Positions 26,056 through 35,020 are shown, counted from the first letter of the stretch. The stretch is 64,000 bases of DNA from Bacteroidales bacterium (GCA_016709025.1 JADJEQ010000001.1:310001-374000); one strand, 5' to 3'. The notes: a model not told the origin generated them from the sequence alone. A program made the numbers and translations.

Positions 26056-26690
26056 GTTAGAAGTAAAAAGTCTAAAGTAAAAAGTAAAGCTCAAAGTTAA
26101 AAGTTCAAAGCTCAAAGTAAAAAAAGTAAAAAGTAAAGCTCAAAGTTAAAAGTTCGAAGTTAGAAATACTTCAGAGTTTGAGAGTTCAGTAGTGAGCAAT
26201 TGTTAATCAAAAGTTCAAGGGGGTTCAAGGGTTCAAGAGTTCAAAGGTTTAGTTGGCAGTTGGCAAAAGGCAGTTGGCAAAAAAAGCAATTAGTAAATAG
26301 TAAGTAGTTTTCAATCTTTGCAGATTCGTCATTCAAAGAGCTTTGTGAGTAAAGGTGTCTTTGTGCCTTGGTGGCGAAAAAATCAGTTATGAGTTTTGAG
26401 TAAAGATGCGCATTGCAGGATTCACCAAGTGTAGCCCTGAAAGGGCGAAATCCAACAGCCGTGGGTTAAGCCTGCCTGACACTCTTCTGGCAGGCAAGGC
26501 GCAATCGACAGTAGAAGAAATAGCCATGATAAAAAGTAAAATGGTTCCGAGAGTTCGAGAGTTTAAGAAGTGAGTAATGAGCAATGAATTGTGAGTAAAG
26601 ATATTGTTGTTGTGCCCTGATGTCTAATCCACTATTTTGGTTTTAAATAAAAATCTTCAATAAAACTGCCCGGTTCCTGAGGCATTTTTC
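26056..26690. repeat. Heptad-repeat spacer upstream of nadE
   Basis: Units of about 7 nt follow the HD gene stop (AAGTAAA, AAGTCTA, AAGTAAA, GCTCAAA, AGTTCAA, AGCTCAA) to about 26160. Then come GTTCAAG-type and GTTGGCA-type units at about 26215-26285. At 26433-26447 a small hairpin repeat, AGCCCTGAAAGGGCG, resembles the pair at the right end of the window. No gene is seen. Confidence 0.75.
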
Positions 26691-26723
26691 ATCTCTTTTA
26701 ATCCTTTTTTAACAGAATCTGTT

Positions 26724-26731
26724 TACTTTTG
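26724..26731 (+). promoter_or_regulatory. Putative -7 promoter box of nadE
   Basis: TACTTTTG about 34 nt before the ATG at 26765. It also argues against the earlier TTG at 26729 as a start, since that codon lies inside the box. Confidence 0.45.
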
Positions 26732-26764
26732 TTAAAATATAACCAAAACCAATTAGAAACAATT

Positions 26765-27751
26765 ATGACAAGAATACCATTTTCAAAGGACATATTGAAA
26801 ATCAAGGACATAGAAGCGCTTGCCAATCATCTCGGCAATATGCTCAAGGAAGAGATTTTCTTCAAATACAAACGCAAAGGGGCTGTAATCGGGATCAGCG
26901 GGGGAATTGACTCCTCAGTTTCGATGGCCCTGGCCGCAAAATACCTGGGTCCGGAAAGGGTTTTTGGGGTGATGATGCCCGAAAAAGATTCAAGCCCCGA
27001 CAGTGAGAGCATGGCAAGCAAGCTGGCTAAAAAATTCGGTGTGGAAGCGGTGGTTGAAAACATCCGGCCCGCCCTTGAGGGTTTCAAATGTTATGAAAGG
27101 CGCGACGAAGCCATAAAAAGAGTTTTCCCGGATTTCAATCCTCTCACCGACAAGTCGAAAATCGGTATCAACAAAACAGGTCTCGACCAGAAACTCCCGC
27201 CGGTTTTCCACCTTACCGTGATTGATGCAGCCGGAAACCAGCAAAGCAGAATTATTCCCGTTAAGGAATACCTTCAAATCGTTTCAGCCTCCAATCTGAA
27301 ACAACGCTGCCGTATGGCCATGGTATACTATTATGCTGAAAAAATGCACTATTGTGTTATCGGCACTGCCAACAAACATGAGATTGACCAGGGATTCTTT
27401 GTAAAATTCGGTGATGGTGGTGCCGACTTCTACCCGCAGGCGAACCTTTACAAAACACAGGTTTACCAATTGGCTGCTTACCTCGGTGTTACCCAGGAAA
27501 TTATTGACCGTACGCCCACAACCGATACCTATAGTGCTGAGCAAACCCAGGAAGAATTCTTCTACCAGCTTCCTTTTGATGTCATGGATCCGATGTGGTA
27601 TGGTTTCGAGAACGGATACTCAACCGCCGAGGTGGGCGAAGTAATGGGGATGTCGGCAGATGAAGTGCAGGTGATATTTGACAATTTTGCCAGGAAAATT
27701 AAAACAACTGATTATCTGCGTGCAAATCCATACTACTTCCCGCTTATTTAG
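26765..27751 (+). CDS. nadE: NAD(+) synthase family protein (ammonia-type)
   Basis: ATP-pyrophosphatase-fold enzyme that amidates an adenylated carboxylate; the classic member makes NAD+ from nicotinate adenine dinucleotide. The product has 328 residues from the ATG at 26765. The PP-loop SGGIDSS lies at about residues 44-50, and the family segments NLKQRCRMAMVYYYAE, VIGTANKHE and DGGADFYPQANLYKTQV are present. There is no N-terminal glutaminase domain, so it would use free ammonia. At 328 residues it is longer than typical ammonia-dependent NadE (about 275). It stands 10 nt upstream of an acyl-activating ligase, so a cluster-specific role is possible. Confidence 0.88.
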   Translation: MTRIPFSKDILKIKDIEALANHLGNMLKEEIFFKYKRKGAVIGISGGIDSSVSMALAAKYLGPERVFGVMMPEKDSSPDSESMASKLAKKFGVEAVVENIRPALEGFKCYERRDEAIKRVFPDFNPLTDKSKIGINKTGLDQKLPPVFHLTVIDAAGNQQSRIIPVKEYLQIVSASNLKQRCRMAMVYYYAEKMHYCVIGTANKHEIDQGFFVKFGDGGADFYPQANLYKTQVYQLAAYLGVTQEIIDRTPTTDTYSAEQTQEEFFYQLPFDVMDPMWYGFENGYSTAEVGEVMGMSADEVQVIFDNFARKIKTTDYLRANPYYFPLI

Positions 27752-27761
27752 CCTTTGAACC

Positions 27762-29225
27762 ATGAATGTGTTTGACTACTTTTTCGAATCGACAGGCAAG
27801 CTTGGCAAAGAAGCTGTTGTAGGGCGTGAAAGTATTGCCTACGCTGAGTTAAGCAGCAACGCATTAAAAACGGCGCAACATTTCGGTAAAGCACACGGAG
27901 AGAACAATTACGTGCTCATACTGAGCGAGAACTCCGTGTTCTTTATCACTGTATACCTGGCACTGATGAAATCGGGCAACATCTGTGTACCGCTGAATCC
28001 GGCCATTGAAATGGAGAATCTCGACAAGGTGCTCGAAAAAACGGGCGCTTCCCTGGCTTTTATCAGCAGGAAGTATCAGCAAAGGTTTTCCGGCTATGGG
28101 TTTACAGTTTACGATGATGAGTCGGTTAAATCGTGGTGTAGTCTGCCTCAGGTTGACGAGACTTCAGACAAAGACCATTCTTTTGATGAAAACCGCCTGG
28201 CTGAAATTATCTTTACTTCCGGATCAACCGGCGAGCAAAAGGGCGCGATGATTAGCCATAAAAACATCATTGCCAATACCAATTCTATTATTGAATACCT
28301 GAAGCTGACATCGACCGATATCATTGAAGTGGTTATGCCTTTCTATTACTGCTATGGTTTGTCGTTGCTGCATACGCATCTGAGGGTTGGCGGGGCAGTT
28401 CACATGAACAACTCCTTCATTTTTATAGGCAGTGTAATCGATGACCTCAATAAATACAATTGTACCGGTTTTGCAGGGGTTCCCAGTCATTTTCAGATAC
28501 TTCTGAGAAAAACCAGGGACTTTAAGACCACAAAATTCCATTCGCTGAGGTATGTTACCCAGGCAGGGGGTAAACTACACACTGCTTTTATTGAAGAATT
28601 TATCGATGCCTTTCCCGACATCAGCTTCTACGTTATGTATGGTCAGACTGAGGCCACTGCCCGACTTTCCTATCTTCCTCCTGAAGAGCTCCGCCGCAAG
28701 CTGGGATCACTCGGACGGGGTATCCCCAATGTAACTTTAAAGGTTGTGGATGAAAACGGCATTCCTGTTAAGCCGGGCGAAACCGGTGAAATAATTGCGA
28801 AGGGCGACAACATCATGGCCGGTTATTTCAAGGATCCGGAAACGACAGCGGCAACTATCAGGAACGGCTGGCTTTACACCGGCGATATGGCCACCGTTGA
28901 TGACGAAGGATATATTTTCATGCAGTCGCGCGCCAAAGAGATCATTAAAGTAAGGGGAATCAGGATAAGCCCTAAGGAAATTGAGGCGGTAATTGTTAAA
29001 TTTCCGGGGGTGATTGATTGCACAATCTCTGCGGAACATGACGATATTACAGGAGAATCCATCAAAGCTACCGTAATTGTGAATGAGGCAGACCTTCCTC
29101 AATTCAGTGAAGAGGCCGTCAGGCAGTATTGTGCTGAAAACCTGGCAGCCTTCAAAATACCGCAAACGGTCATATTTGACACCAAACTAGCTTTCAATTC
29201 GGCAGGCAAAAAATCAAAGTATTGA
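27762..29225 (+). CDS. AMP-binding acyl-activating ligase (DltA-like role)
   Basis: Adenylate-forming enzyme of the ANL superfamily: it activates a carboxylic acid with ATP and passes it to CoA or a carrier protein. The 487-residue product has the P-loop FTSGSTGEQKGAMISH (about residue 150), YGQTEATAR (about 297), YTGD (about 370), the hinge region VRGIRISPKEIE, and the C-terminal catalytic Lys in SAGKKSKY. The substrate cannot be read. A nearby carrier protein (32593) and MBOAT (30171) suggest it loads the carrier for surface acylation, as DltA does. It follows nadE by 10 nt. Its 3' end overlaps the convergent gene by 12 nt. Confidence 0.85.
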   Translation: MNVFDYFFESTGKLGKEAVVGRESIAYAELSSNALKTAQHFGKAHGENNYVLILSENSVFFITVYLALMKSGNICVPLNPAIEMENLDKVLEKTGASLAFISRKYQQRFSGYGFTVYDDESVKSWCSLPQVDETSDKDHSFDENRLAEIIFTSGSTGEQKGAMISHKNIIANTNSIIEYLKLTSTDIIEVVMPFYYCYGLSLLHTHLRVGGAVHMNNSFIFIGSVIDDLNKYNCTGFAGVPSHFQILLRKTRDFKTTKFHSLRYVTQAGGKLHTAFIEEFIDAFPDISFYVMYGQTEATARLSYLPPEELRRKLGSLGRGIPNVTLKVVDENGIPVKPGETGEIIAKGDNIMAGYFKDPETTAATIRNGWLYTGDMATVDDEGYIFMQSRAKEIIKVRGIRISPKEIEAVIVKFPGVIDCTISAEHDDITGESIKATVIVNEADLPQFSEEAVRQYCAENLAAFKIPQTVIFDTKLAFNSAGKKSKY

Positions 29226-30152
29226 TTCCTGTTTTTTCTTCCAGACCATTCTGGTGAGTGAGTCTATAATCACTTGCCTGGGATGGAAATAATCGAAAAA
29301 ATTCTCCCGTCTGCTTTTTATTTCAGTGAGTGTATCCAAATCATAGGTATTCCCATAAGAACTAATATCCGACTTGAACCTGTTTTTCATATTGGTCAGG
29401 CCAATTTCCTGAAGATGTTTGTCCACTCCTTCATAAACCGGGAATATAATAAAATTGACCTCAATTTCATTTTCTCTACAGTATTGAATGATCTTTAAAA
29501 AATCAATTTTTAAATCTTCCGGGTATATGTATTTTTTGAAAAAAAGGTCCAGCCTGAACTGTACGAGTTTTTCCATATCAGAATCGGAAAGAAATTCATA
29601 CGACCGCTCAACAAGCCAGGGTTCATGGGTTATGGCATAGGCGATGTTAACAAAGGAATCAAAATAGATTTCTTTGGTTGTAAAATACTCGTAAGGCCTT
29701 TTGAAATAATTTGAGGCAAAATGAAAAAGGTCATACTCCCTGGCATTGTTATAATTCATAAAGGCTACCTGGAAATATACTTTTTTGAGTTCAGCTTCTC
29801 CTGCAGCAAACCAGAAGGTTTCAAACATCGTTTGGAAACTGGCGCCAGGGAAGCACAAATTAGAAACCTCTTCGCCGGTTAGCTGCTGAATAAGGTCAGT
29901 TCTGATATCCTTACCCTGAGAATCTCCGATAATTACTGTTTTAGTTGGATTTCTCCTGAATTTAATGGTCTTCCATAAAATATTACCCCGCGGACTACTC
30001 TCATCGGTGCGTTGAACTACAGCAAATTTATCCTTGTCGCTGATGACATGAAACAAGTTGAAAAAATTGTAGGGATCTACCACAAGCACAATCAGAAAAC
30101 AAATCACAATCGGAGAACCAAATATCAGAGCACGGAGGATATACTTTTTCAT
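29214..30152 (-). CDS. Membrane-anchored SGNH-like protein (DltD-like role)
   Basis: A 312-residue protein with one N-terminal membrane helix (about residues 7-25) and a periplasmic domain with SGNH-hydrolase traits: VIIGDSQGKDIRTD (Ser of GDSQ, about residue 77) and DYFHPRQVI near the C-terminus (D-x-x-H pair). It lies 18 nt downstream of an MBOAT gene on the same strand, a pairing seen with DltB/DltD and AlgI/AlgX-type acylation partners. I infer that it hands an acyl group from the MBOAT to a surface polymer, or edits it. No recognised name fits. Confidence 0.7.
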   Translation of the reverse strand: MKKYILRALIFGSPIVICFLIVLVVDPYNFFNLFHVISDKDKFAVVQRTDESSPRGNILWKTIKFRRNPTKTVIIGDSQGKDIRTDLIQQLTGEEVSNLCFPGASFQTMFETFWFAAGEAELKKVYFQVAFMNYNNAREYDLFHFASNYFKRPYEYFTTKEIYFDSFVNIAYAITHEPWLVERSYEFLSDSDMEKLVQFRLDLFFKKYIYPEDLKIDFLKIIQYCRENEIEVNFIIFPVYEGVDKHLQEIGLTNMKNRFKSDISSYGNTYDLDTLTEIKSRRENFFDYFHPRQVIIDSLTRMVWKKKQESIL

Positions 30153-30170
30153 GTCGTCGGACCAATATAC

Positions 30171-31610
30171 TTAAAACTTAAGATAAACGAATGTATCGCC
30201 AGCTCCGCTGTAATAAAATACAGCAATGATCAGAAGATAGTAACCTGCCCACCTGACGGGAAGTGGCATTTGAAGAAAGTACTTTACCGCATCCTCTCCT
30301 CTCTCCTGAAAAATTTCGGACAGAAAGAGCACACCGAAAGCAGCAATAGCAATCATGAAACCGTTTGCATCGTATATCAGTTTATTCCCCGACAAATTCA
30401 TATCGAATTTAGAAAAAATGTGGGATAAGAAATAAAATGCATCATCAATGGAGTGTGCATTAAAAAAAACCAGCGTAAATGAAAAAAACAGGTAGGTGAT
30501 TGTGCGACTGACGAATGCAACAACGCGTGGATTCATCTTTGAAGCTATCTGAAGCCTCTTTCTTTTTGTGATAAATTCATAACTGATGGCAATCCCCTGG
30601 AGAATACCAACTGCGACAAAAGTCCAGTTTGCGCCATGCCAGATTCCTATTACAAAAAAGCTGATGAAAATCCCTGCAATGGCTGCTCTGTTTCCAAAAC
30701 GACGGTACTTAACAATAAACGGTGAGAAAATAAAGTCGTTGCACCATGAGGAAAGTGAAATATGCCACTTTCGCCAGAATTCACCTACATTTTTTGCAAA
30801 GAAAGGCCGGTTGAAATTATCGACAAGTCTTATACCAAATATCCTTGCGACACCCAAAGCCATATCTGTATAACCTGAAAAGTCGCAGTACAGATGAATT
30901 GCCTGAAGAAGGAAAACGAGCAATAGCGGAAGACCTGAATAGTGTTCAACATTGCCATACACCAATCCAACGGGGGCAGCCAGGTTATTGCCTATGACTA
31001 CTTTTTTGAACATCCCCCAGAGGAATAATCTCAGGCCTGCAGTGATATTTTCCTCTTTAAAAACAATGGCAGAATTAACCTGGGGAAAGAAATGGTTCGA
31101 GCGTTCAACTGGCCCGGCCAGAAACTTTGGAAAAAAAGCCAGGTAGTTGGCAAAATTTATAAAATTCCGTTCCGCTTTCTCAGCCCGCCTGTTTATCCTG
31201 ATAATATATCCAAGGGCCTGAAACGTATAATAAGAAATCCCGACTGGAACTATCAGTGAAAGATAGGGAATCTGATTGCTTGCTGAGATAACATTCAACA
31301 ACGCATTGATGTTCTCGAACAGGAAATTTATGTATTTGTAAAACGCAAGTATTCCTATATTGGCATAAATAGCGAACCAGAAAATTCTGAGGCGCCATTT
31401 AGTATCTATCTGATTTTCAAGCGCCCTTCCTAAAAAATAATTGAGAATGATGAACGCAAAGGTAAAAAGCACTAAATTTGGTGAGAGCATTGCAATAAAA
31501 AAGATGCTCGCGGCCAACAGAACCGTTGACCTGAATTTCTGGCCCAATCCGTAATACAACAGAACTGAAACAGTTAAAAACACTAAAAAGTGAAAAGTAT
31601 TAAATAACAC
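30171..31610 (-). CDS. MBOAT family O-acyltransferase (DltB/AlgI-like)
   Basis: Integral-membrane acyltransferase, 479 residues with about ten to twelve membrane segments. Family marks include LNYFLGRALE, GYTDMALGVARIFGIRLVDNFNRPF, an EFWRKWHISLSSWCNDFIFSP segment and the catalytic His in IGIWHGANWTF (about residue 325). Members move acyl groups across the inner membrane to polysaccharides, teichoic acids or proteins. It is followed by the SGNH gene and diverges from the lipoprotein gene at 31672. The target polymer is unknown. Confidence 0.93.
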   Translation of the reverse strand: MLFNTFHFLVFLTVSVLLYYGLGQKFRSTVLLAASIFFIAMLSPNLVLFTFAFIILNYFLGRALENQIDTKWRLRIFWFAIYANIGILAFYKYINFLFENINALLNVISASNQIPYLSLIVPVGISYYTFQALGYIIRINRRAEKAERNFINFANYLAFFPKFLAGPVERSNHFFPQVNSAIVFKEENITAGLRLFLWGMFKKVVIGNNLAAPVGLVYGNVEHYSGLPLLLVFLLQAIHLYCDFSGYTDMALGVARIFGIRLVDNFNRPFFAKNVGEFWRKWHISLSSWCNDFIFSPFIVKYRRFGNRAAIAGIFISFFVIGIWHGANWTFVAVGILQGIAISYEFITKRKRLQIASKMNPRVVAFVSRTITYLFFSFTLVFFNAHSIDDAFYFLSHIFSKFDMNLSGNKLIYDANGFMIAIAAFGVLFLSEIFQERGEDAVKYFLQMPLPVRWAGYYLLIIAVFYYSGAGDTFVYLKF

Positions 31611-31671
31611 TTCTGATATATTATGTGATTCAATTATTAATTCAGGAACAATAAACTAAATATCAATCACT

Positions 31672-32538
31672 ATGTTTAAGACAAATGTACCAATTTTAGT
31701 GGTCGCTGCTTTTGCCACCACACTTTTTTTTATTTCAGGATGCAAAAATGAAAAAAAGATGACACCCCCTGAAAATTCCTATAAAATCGGTTTTCTGCAC
31801 CATAGCACCGGAAACGTTATCTGGAGCGGAAAACCAACCGGGATAAAAAAAATAACCTCTATCTTCAACAAAAATGAGGCTGTTCCCGAATGGTTTTCCG
31901 ATTACAATAAGACAAACTCCAAAAACTATTTCATTACAGAGCAGAATTTCCCGAAGGCAAAACCTTACGGATGGAATAACTATCCTTACGACTATTACAA
32001 CATTTGGGTCAAAAATGCAGGTGAAAGTCCGTACATGGAAGAACCTACCCTTGAAATGCTTACCAAAGATTACAATATGATCGTTTTCAAGCATTGTTTC
32101 CCGGTTGGAAACATCCTGGAAAGCACCGACTCTGCCGACCTGGATTCCGACAAAAAAACATTGCAGAATTACAAATTGCAATATCTGGCATTAAAAGAAA
32201 AGCTGCTCAGTTTTCCTGAAACGAAGTTCCTGGTCTGGACTGCAGCTTCACTTGTTGAATCGCAAACCACTCCCGGGGAAACGGCCAGAACCAGGGAATT
32301 CGTTGATTGGGTAGTTAACGAGTGGGATGCAGAAGGGGATAATATTTACCTTTGGGACTTTTATAGCCTGGAGACAGAAGGTGGCCAATATTTGAAACCT
32401 GAATATGCCGTAGGGGAAAACGATTCACATCCCAATGGTACATTTGCCAATAAGGTTGCGCCTTTATTCTGCCAGAGAATTGTGGATGTGATCGAAACAA
32501 ACGGACAAAAAACCGGTTTAACTGGTGAGCCAAAATAA
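31672..32538 (+). CDS. SGNH-like lipoprotein of the acylation cluster
   Basis: A 288-residue predicted lipoprotein: hydrophobic signal and lipobox FISGC (Cys at about residue 24). The mature part starts with GFLHHSTGNVIW, where Ser of HHSTG sits as in SGNH-type hydrolases, and has an Asp-His pair near the C-terminus in NDSHPNGTFANKVAP. I infer an esterase or acyltransferase-like fold at the periplasmic face of a membrane. It opens the rightward run lipoprotein-ACP-AsnB and diverges from the MBOAT gene over 61 nt. No close named family is recognised. Confidence 0.65.
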   Translation: MFKTNVPILVVAAFATTLFFISGCKNEKKMTPPENSYKIGFLHHSTGNVIWSGKPTGIKKITSIFNKNEAVPEWFSDYNKTNSKNYFITEQNFPKAKPYGWNNYPYDYYNIWVKNAGESPYMEEPTLEMLTKDYNMIVFKHCFPVGNILESTDSADLDSDKKTLQNYKLQYLALKEKLLSFPETKFLVWTAASLVESQTTPGETARTREFVDWVVNEWDAEGDNIYLWDFYSLETEGGQYLKPEYAVGENDSHPNGTFANKVAPLFCQRIVDVIETNGQKTGLTGEPK

Positions 32539-32592
32539 TTTAACTGCTTATTTATAGTTTTTCAATTTCTAACAAAAAAATCACCGACTCAA

Positions 32593-32844
32593 ATGACTGA
32601 TATTGCTGTGGTTAAAGACCAATTAAAAAAATTCATAGTTGAAACATCGTTTGTTCCTGCTGATAAAGTTAAAGACGACACCCTTATTTTTATAGAAGGC
32701 ATCTTCGATTCAATGGGATTTCTTTCCCTGATCAACTTCATTGAGGAAAATTTCAAGATTAAAGCTGCTGATTCAGAATTACTTGAAGGTAATTTTGAAT
32801 CCGTGAATGCCATTGCCGGTTTTATTGACCGGAAACTGAACTAA
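32593..32844 (+). CDS. Acyl carrier protein (DltC-like role)
   Basis: An 83-residue carrier protein. The phosphopantetheine Ser lies in IFDSMGFLSLINFIEE (about residue 39), with acidic helices on either side as in ACPs. It has DSM where the housekeeping ACP usually has DSL, and no fatty-acid synthesis gene is next to it, so it is probably dedicated to this cluster. It precedes the AsnB-like gene by 10 nt. Confidence 0.88.
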   Translation: MTDIAVVKDQLKKFIVETSFVPADKVKDDTLIFIEGIFDSMGFLSLINFIEENFKIKAADSELLEGNFESVNAIAGFIDRKLN

Positions 32845-32854
32845 GCCTGACAAA

Positions 32855-34501
32855 ATGTGTGGTATAGCAGGAATATTTAATTTCCCGGCTGCCGAAAACT
32901 CTCCTACCGGGCAACAGCTAACCGCCATGCTCACGGCCATTCGTTACAGGGGGCCCGACGAAAGCGGTATTTACCTTGGTAAGAAGATTGGTTTGGGCAA
33001 TGTGCGCTTGAGCATCATTGGCCTTTCCTCGGGGCAGCAACCGATTTCAATCCGTGATAAAAAATACTGGATCGTTTACAATGGTGAACTTTTCAATTAT
33101 ATTGAAATCAAACGCGACCTGGAAAAACTGGGCATCCGTTTTACCACGCAAACTGATACCGAGGTAGTACTTCAGGCTTATGCCCAATGGGGTCCGGCCT
33201 GTCTGCAGCAGTTTGTGGGGCAATTTGCCATCGCCATCTGGGATAAGGAAAAAGAAGAATTGTTCCTGGCCCGTGATCGTGTCGGAATCAGACCGCTTTT
33301 TTATACACGTTCCGGGAATCAGTTTATCTTCTGTTCAGAAATCAAAGGCCTGTTCCAGATACCGACGGTCAGGAGGGCTGTTAACCATAAAGGGCTTTCA
33401 CAGATATTCACTTTCTGGACAACCATTACCCCTGAAACACCTTTCGAAGATGTGTTCGAGGTATCGCCGGGCCATTATATGATTGTGAATGAGCATTCTG
33501 TTCGCAGCCAGCAATACTGGAACCTGAGCTTTCCCGAGCCAAAGGATTACAGTAAAAAGAAAATTGAAGAGGCTACAGAGGGACTCCGCGACCTTTTCAG
33601 AGATGCCGTTAAAATCAGGCTCAGGGCCGATGTGGAGGTTGCTGCCTACCTCAGTGGAGGCATTGATTCGAGCGTTACGACTGCCTTTATTCACGAAGTT
33701 GAACCTGGCGTTTTAAACACCTTTTCCATCGGCTTCAAAGATAAAGCATTCGACGAAACCTCTTTTCAGCTGGAAGCAGCTAAGTATTTCAATACCAATC
33801 ACACCGCCTTTTCCTGCACATCAGAAGAGATCGGTAAATACTTCTACGATACAATCAGGCATACCGAGTTCCCGATTCTGAGGACTGCACCGACGCCCAT
33901 GTATATGCTTTCGAAAAAAGTAAGGGAGCAAAACATCAAGGTTGTAATCACCGGCGAAGGTGCCGATGAGATGCTGGCAGGTTATAACATCTTTAAAGAG
34001 GCGAAAATCCGCCGTTTCTGGGCCCGCAACCCGCAGTCTGATATCAGGCCGCTTCTGTTGAAAAAGTTGTATCCTTACCTTCCCATGATGAAGGACGCCA
34101 AAACATCCGTTCTCAAGATGTTTTTCGGCTATAAGCTCGGAGAAACCGATAGTCCTTTTTATTCTCACCTGCTTCGCTGGCACAACACTTCACGGATTCA
34201 GAATTATTTTGCTGACCCCGTGCTGGCCGGACTCGACGGATATGATCCGCTCGACGGCATCAGTAAATCGCTGGCCGGCAATTTCAGTAAATGGGGCGAC
34301 CTGGCCAAATCACAGTACCTCGAATCGACCATCTTTATGTCGGGTTACCTGCTGTCATCGCAGGGTGACCGCATGGCCATGGCCAACTCGGTTGAGGGGC
34401 GCTACCCATTCCTCGATCACAGAGTGATTGAATATGCTGCGCAACTTCCCGAAAGCTTTAAGCTCAATTCACTGAATGAGAAGTTTATTCTCAAAAAATG
34501 A
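32855..34501 (+). CDS. asnB: Asparagine synthetase-like amidotransferase, N-terminal part
   Basis: Class II glutamine amidotransferase of the AsnB family: ammonia from glutamine is passed to an ATP-activated carboxylate. This 548-residue part has Cys2 of MCGIAGIF (glutaminase nucleophile), GRYPFLDHR-type sequence near the end, and the PP-loop YLSGGIDSSVTTAF near residue 267. It ends FILKK at a TGA (34499-34501). The family C-terminus continues in the -1 frame from 34498, so a single base is missing in the A6 run at 34493-34498, or a programmed -1 shift occurs there. With the next segment the protein would be about 658 residues, normal for AsnB. Confidence 0.88.
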   Translation: MCGIAGIFNFPAAENSPTGQQLTAMLTAIRYRGPDESGIYLGKKIGLGNVRLSIIGLSSGQQPISIRDKKYWIVYNGELFNYIEIKRDLEKLGIRFTTQTDTEVVLQAYAQWGPACLQQFVGQFAIAIWDKEKEELFLARDRVGIRPLFYTRSGNQFIFCSEIKGLFQIPTVRRAVNHKGLSQIFTFWTTITPETPFEDVFEVSPGHYMIVNEHSVRSQQYWNLSFPEPKDYSKKKIEEATEGLRDLFRDAVKIRLRADVEVAAYLSGGIDSSVTTAFIHEVEPGVLNTFSIGFKDKAFDETSFQLEAAKYFNTNHTAFSCTSEEIGKYFYDTIRHTEFPILRTAPTPMYMLSKKVREQNIKVVITGEGADEMLAGYNIFKEAKIRRFWARNPQSDIRPLLLKKLYPYLPMMKDAKTSVLKMFFGYKLGETDSPFYSHLLRWHNTSRIQNYFADPVLAGLDGYDPLDGISKSLAGNFSKWGDLAKSQYLESTIFMSGYLLSSQGDRMAMANSVEGRYPFLDHRVIEYAAQLPESFKLNSLNEKFILKK

Positions 34502-34830
34502 TGAAAGGAAAGATTCCGGAGTCAATTCTTAAGCGACACAAGCAGGCTTACCGTGCCCCGGTTCACACCAGTTTTATCGGGCCCGGTGCTCCGGCTTATG
34601 TTAAGGAATTGCTGAATGAGTCTACCATCAATAGTTTCGGCTATTTTAATCCTGCCAAAGTTGATAAACTGGTGGAGAAAATCGGGCAGAACGGTCAGGT
34701 TACCGAAATGGAGAATATGGCTCTTGCCGGGATCATTTCAACCCAGTTGCTGCATCATTTCTTTATTCAGGACAACGTCTTTGTTTCCCCTGCCGATAAA
34801 CCGGCAAACATGATCATTATAGAGGAATAG
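34498..34830 (+). CDS. asnB: Asparagine synthetase-like amidotransferase, C-terminal part (frameshifted)
   Basis: 110 residues (MMKGKIPESILKRHKQAYRAP...) matching the usual C-terminal part of AsnB that follows the FILKK segment of the preceding gene. The two frames overlap by ATGA, so translational coupling could also produce it as a separate chain. I treat both as one broken or slipped gene rather than two genes. Confidence 0.8.
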   Translation: MMKGKIPESILKRHKQAYRAPVHTSFIGPGAPAYVKELLNESTINSFGYFNPAKVDKLVEKIGQNGQVTEMENMALAGIISTQLLHHFFIQDNVFVSPADKPANMIIIEE

Positions 34831-34847
34831 AGGAAGGCTTAATATCA

Positions 34848-35020
34848 AATTTCTAATTTCTAATTTCTAATTTCCAATTCAATGTTGTTAGTTAAGTGAA
34901 ATGTCTTCGACTCCGCTCAGACTGACAGTCATCCTGAGCGGAGTCGAAGGATACTTTTTCATTTTATTTTTAGATATGAAACCTTAACTAAACGACATTG
35001 AATTCCAATTTCTAATTTCT
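34848..35020. repeat. Heptad array interrupted by a MITE-like element
   Basis: Left array: AATTTCT three times then AATTTCC (34848-34875). Right array: AATTCC then AATTTCT twice (35001-35020). The element at 34880-35000 sits between them. Its ends CAATGTTGTTAGTTAAG and (complemented) CAATGTCGTTTAGTTAAG form imperfect terminal inverted repeats, and AATT lies directly outside both ends (34876-34879 and 35001-35004), as expected for a target duplication. The middle is an inverted pair around CTTCGACTCCGCTCAG. Confidence 0.75.

Noticed and set aside
32593..32844. Housekeeping acyl carrier protein AcpP
   Set aside because: It has DSM in place of the usual DSL, no fab neighbours, and is 10 nt from an AsnB-like gene, so a dedicated carrier is more likely.
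26765..34830. Exosortase-type EPS cluster (which can also hold AMP ligase, ACP and AsnB-like genes)
   Set aside because: No exosortase, PEP-CTERM protein or EPS polymerisation gene is present, while MBOAT and SGNH partners fit a Dlt/AlgI-type scheme better.
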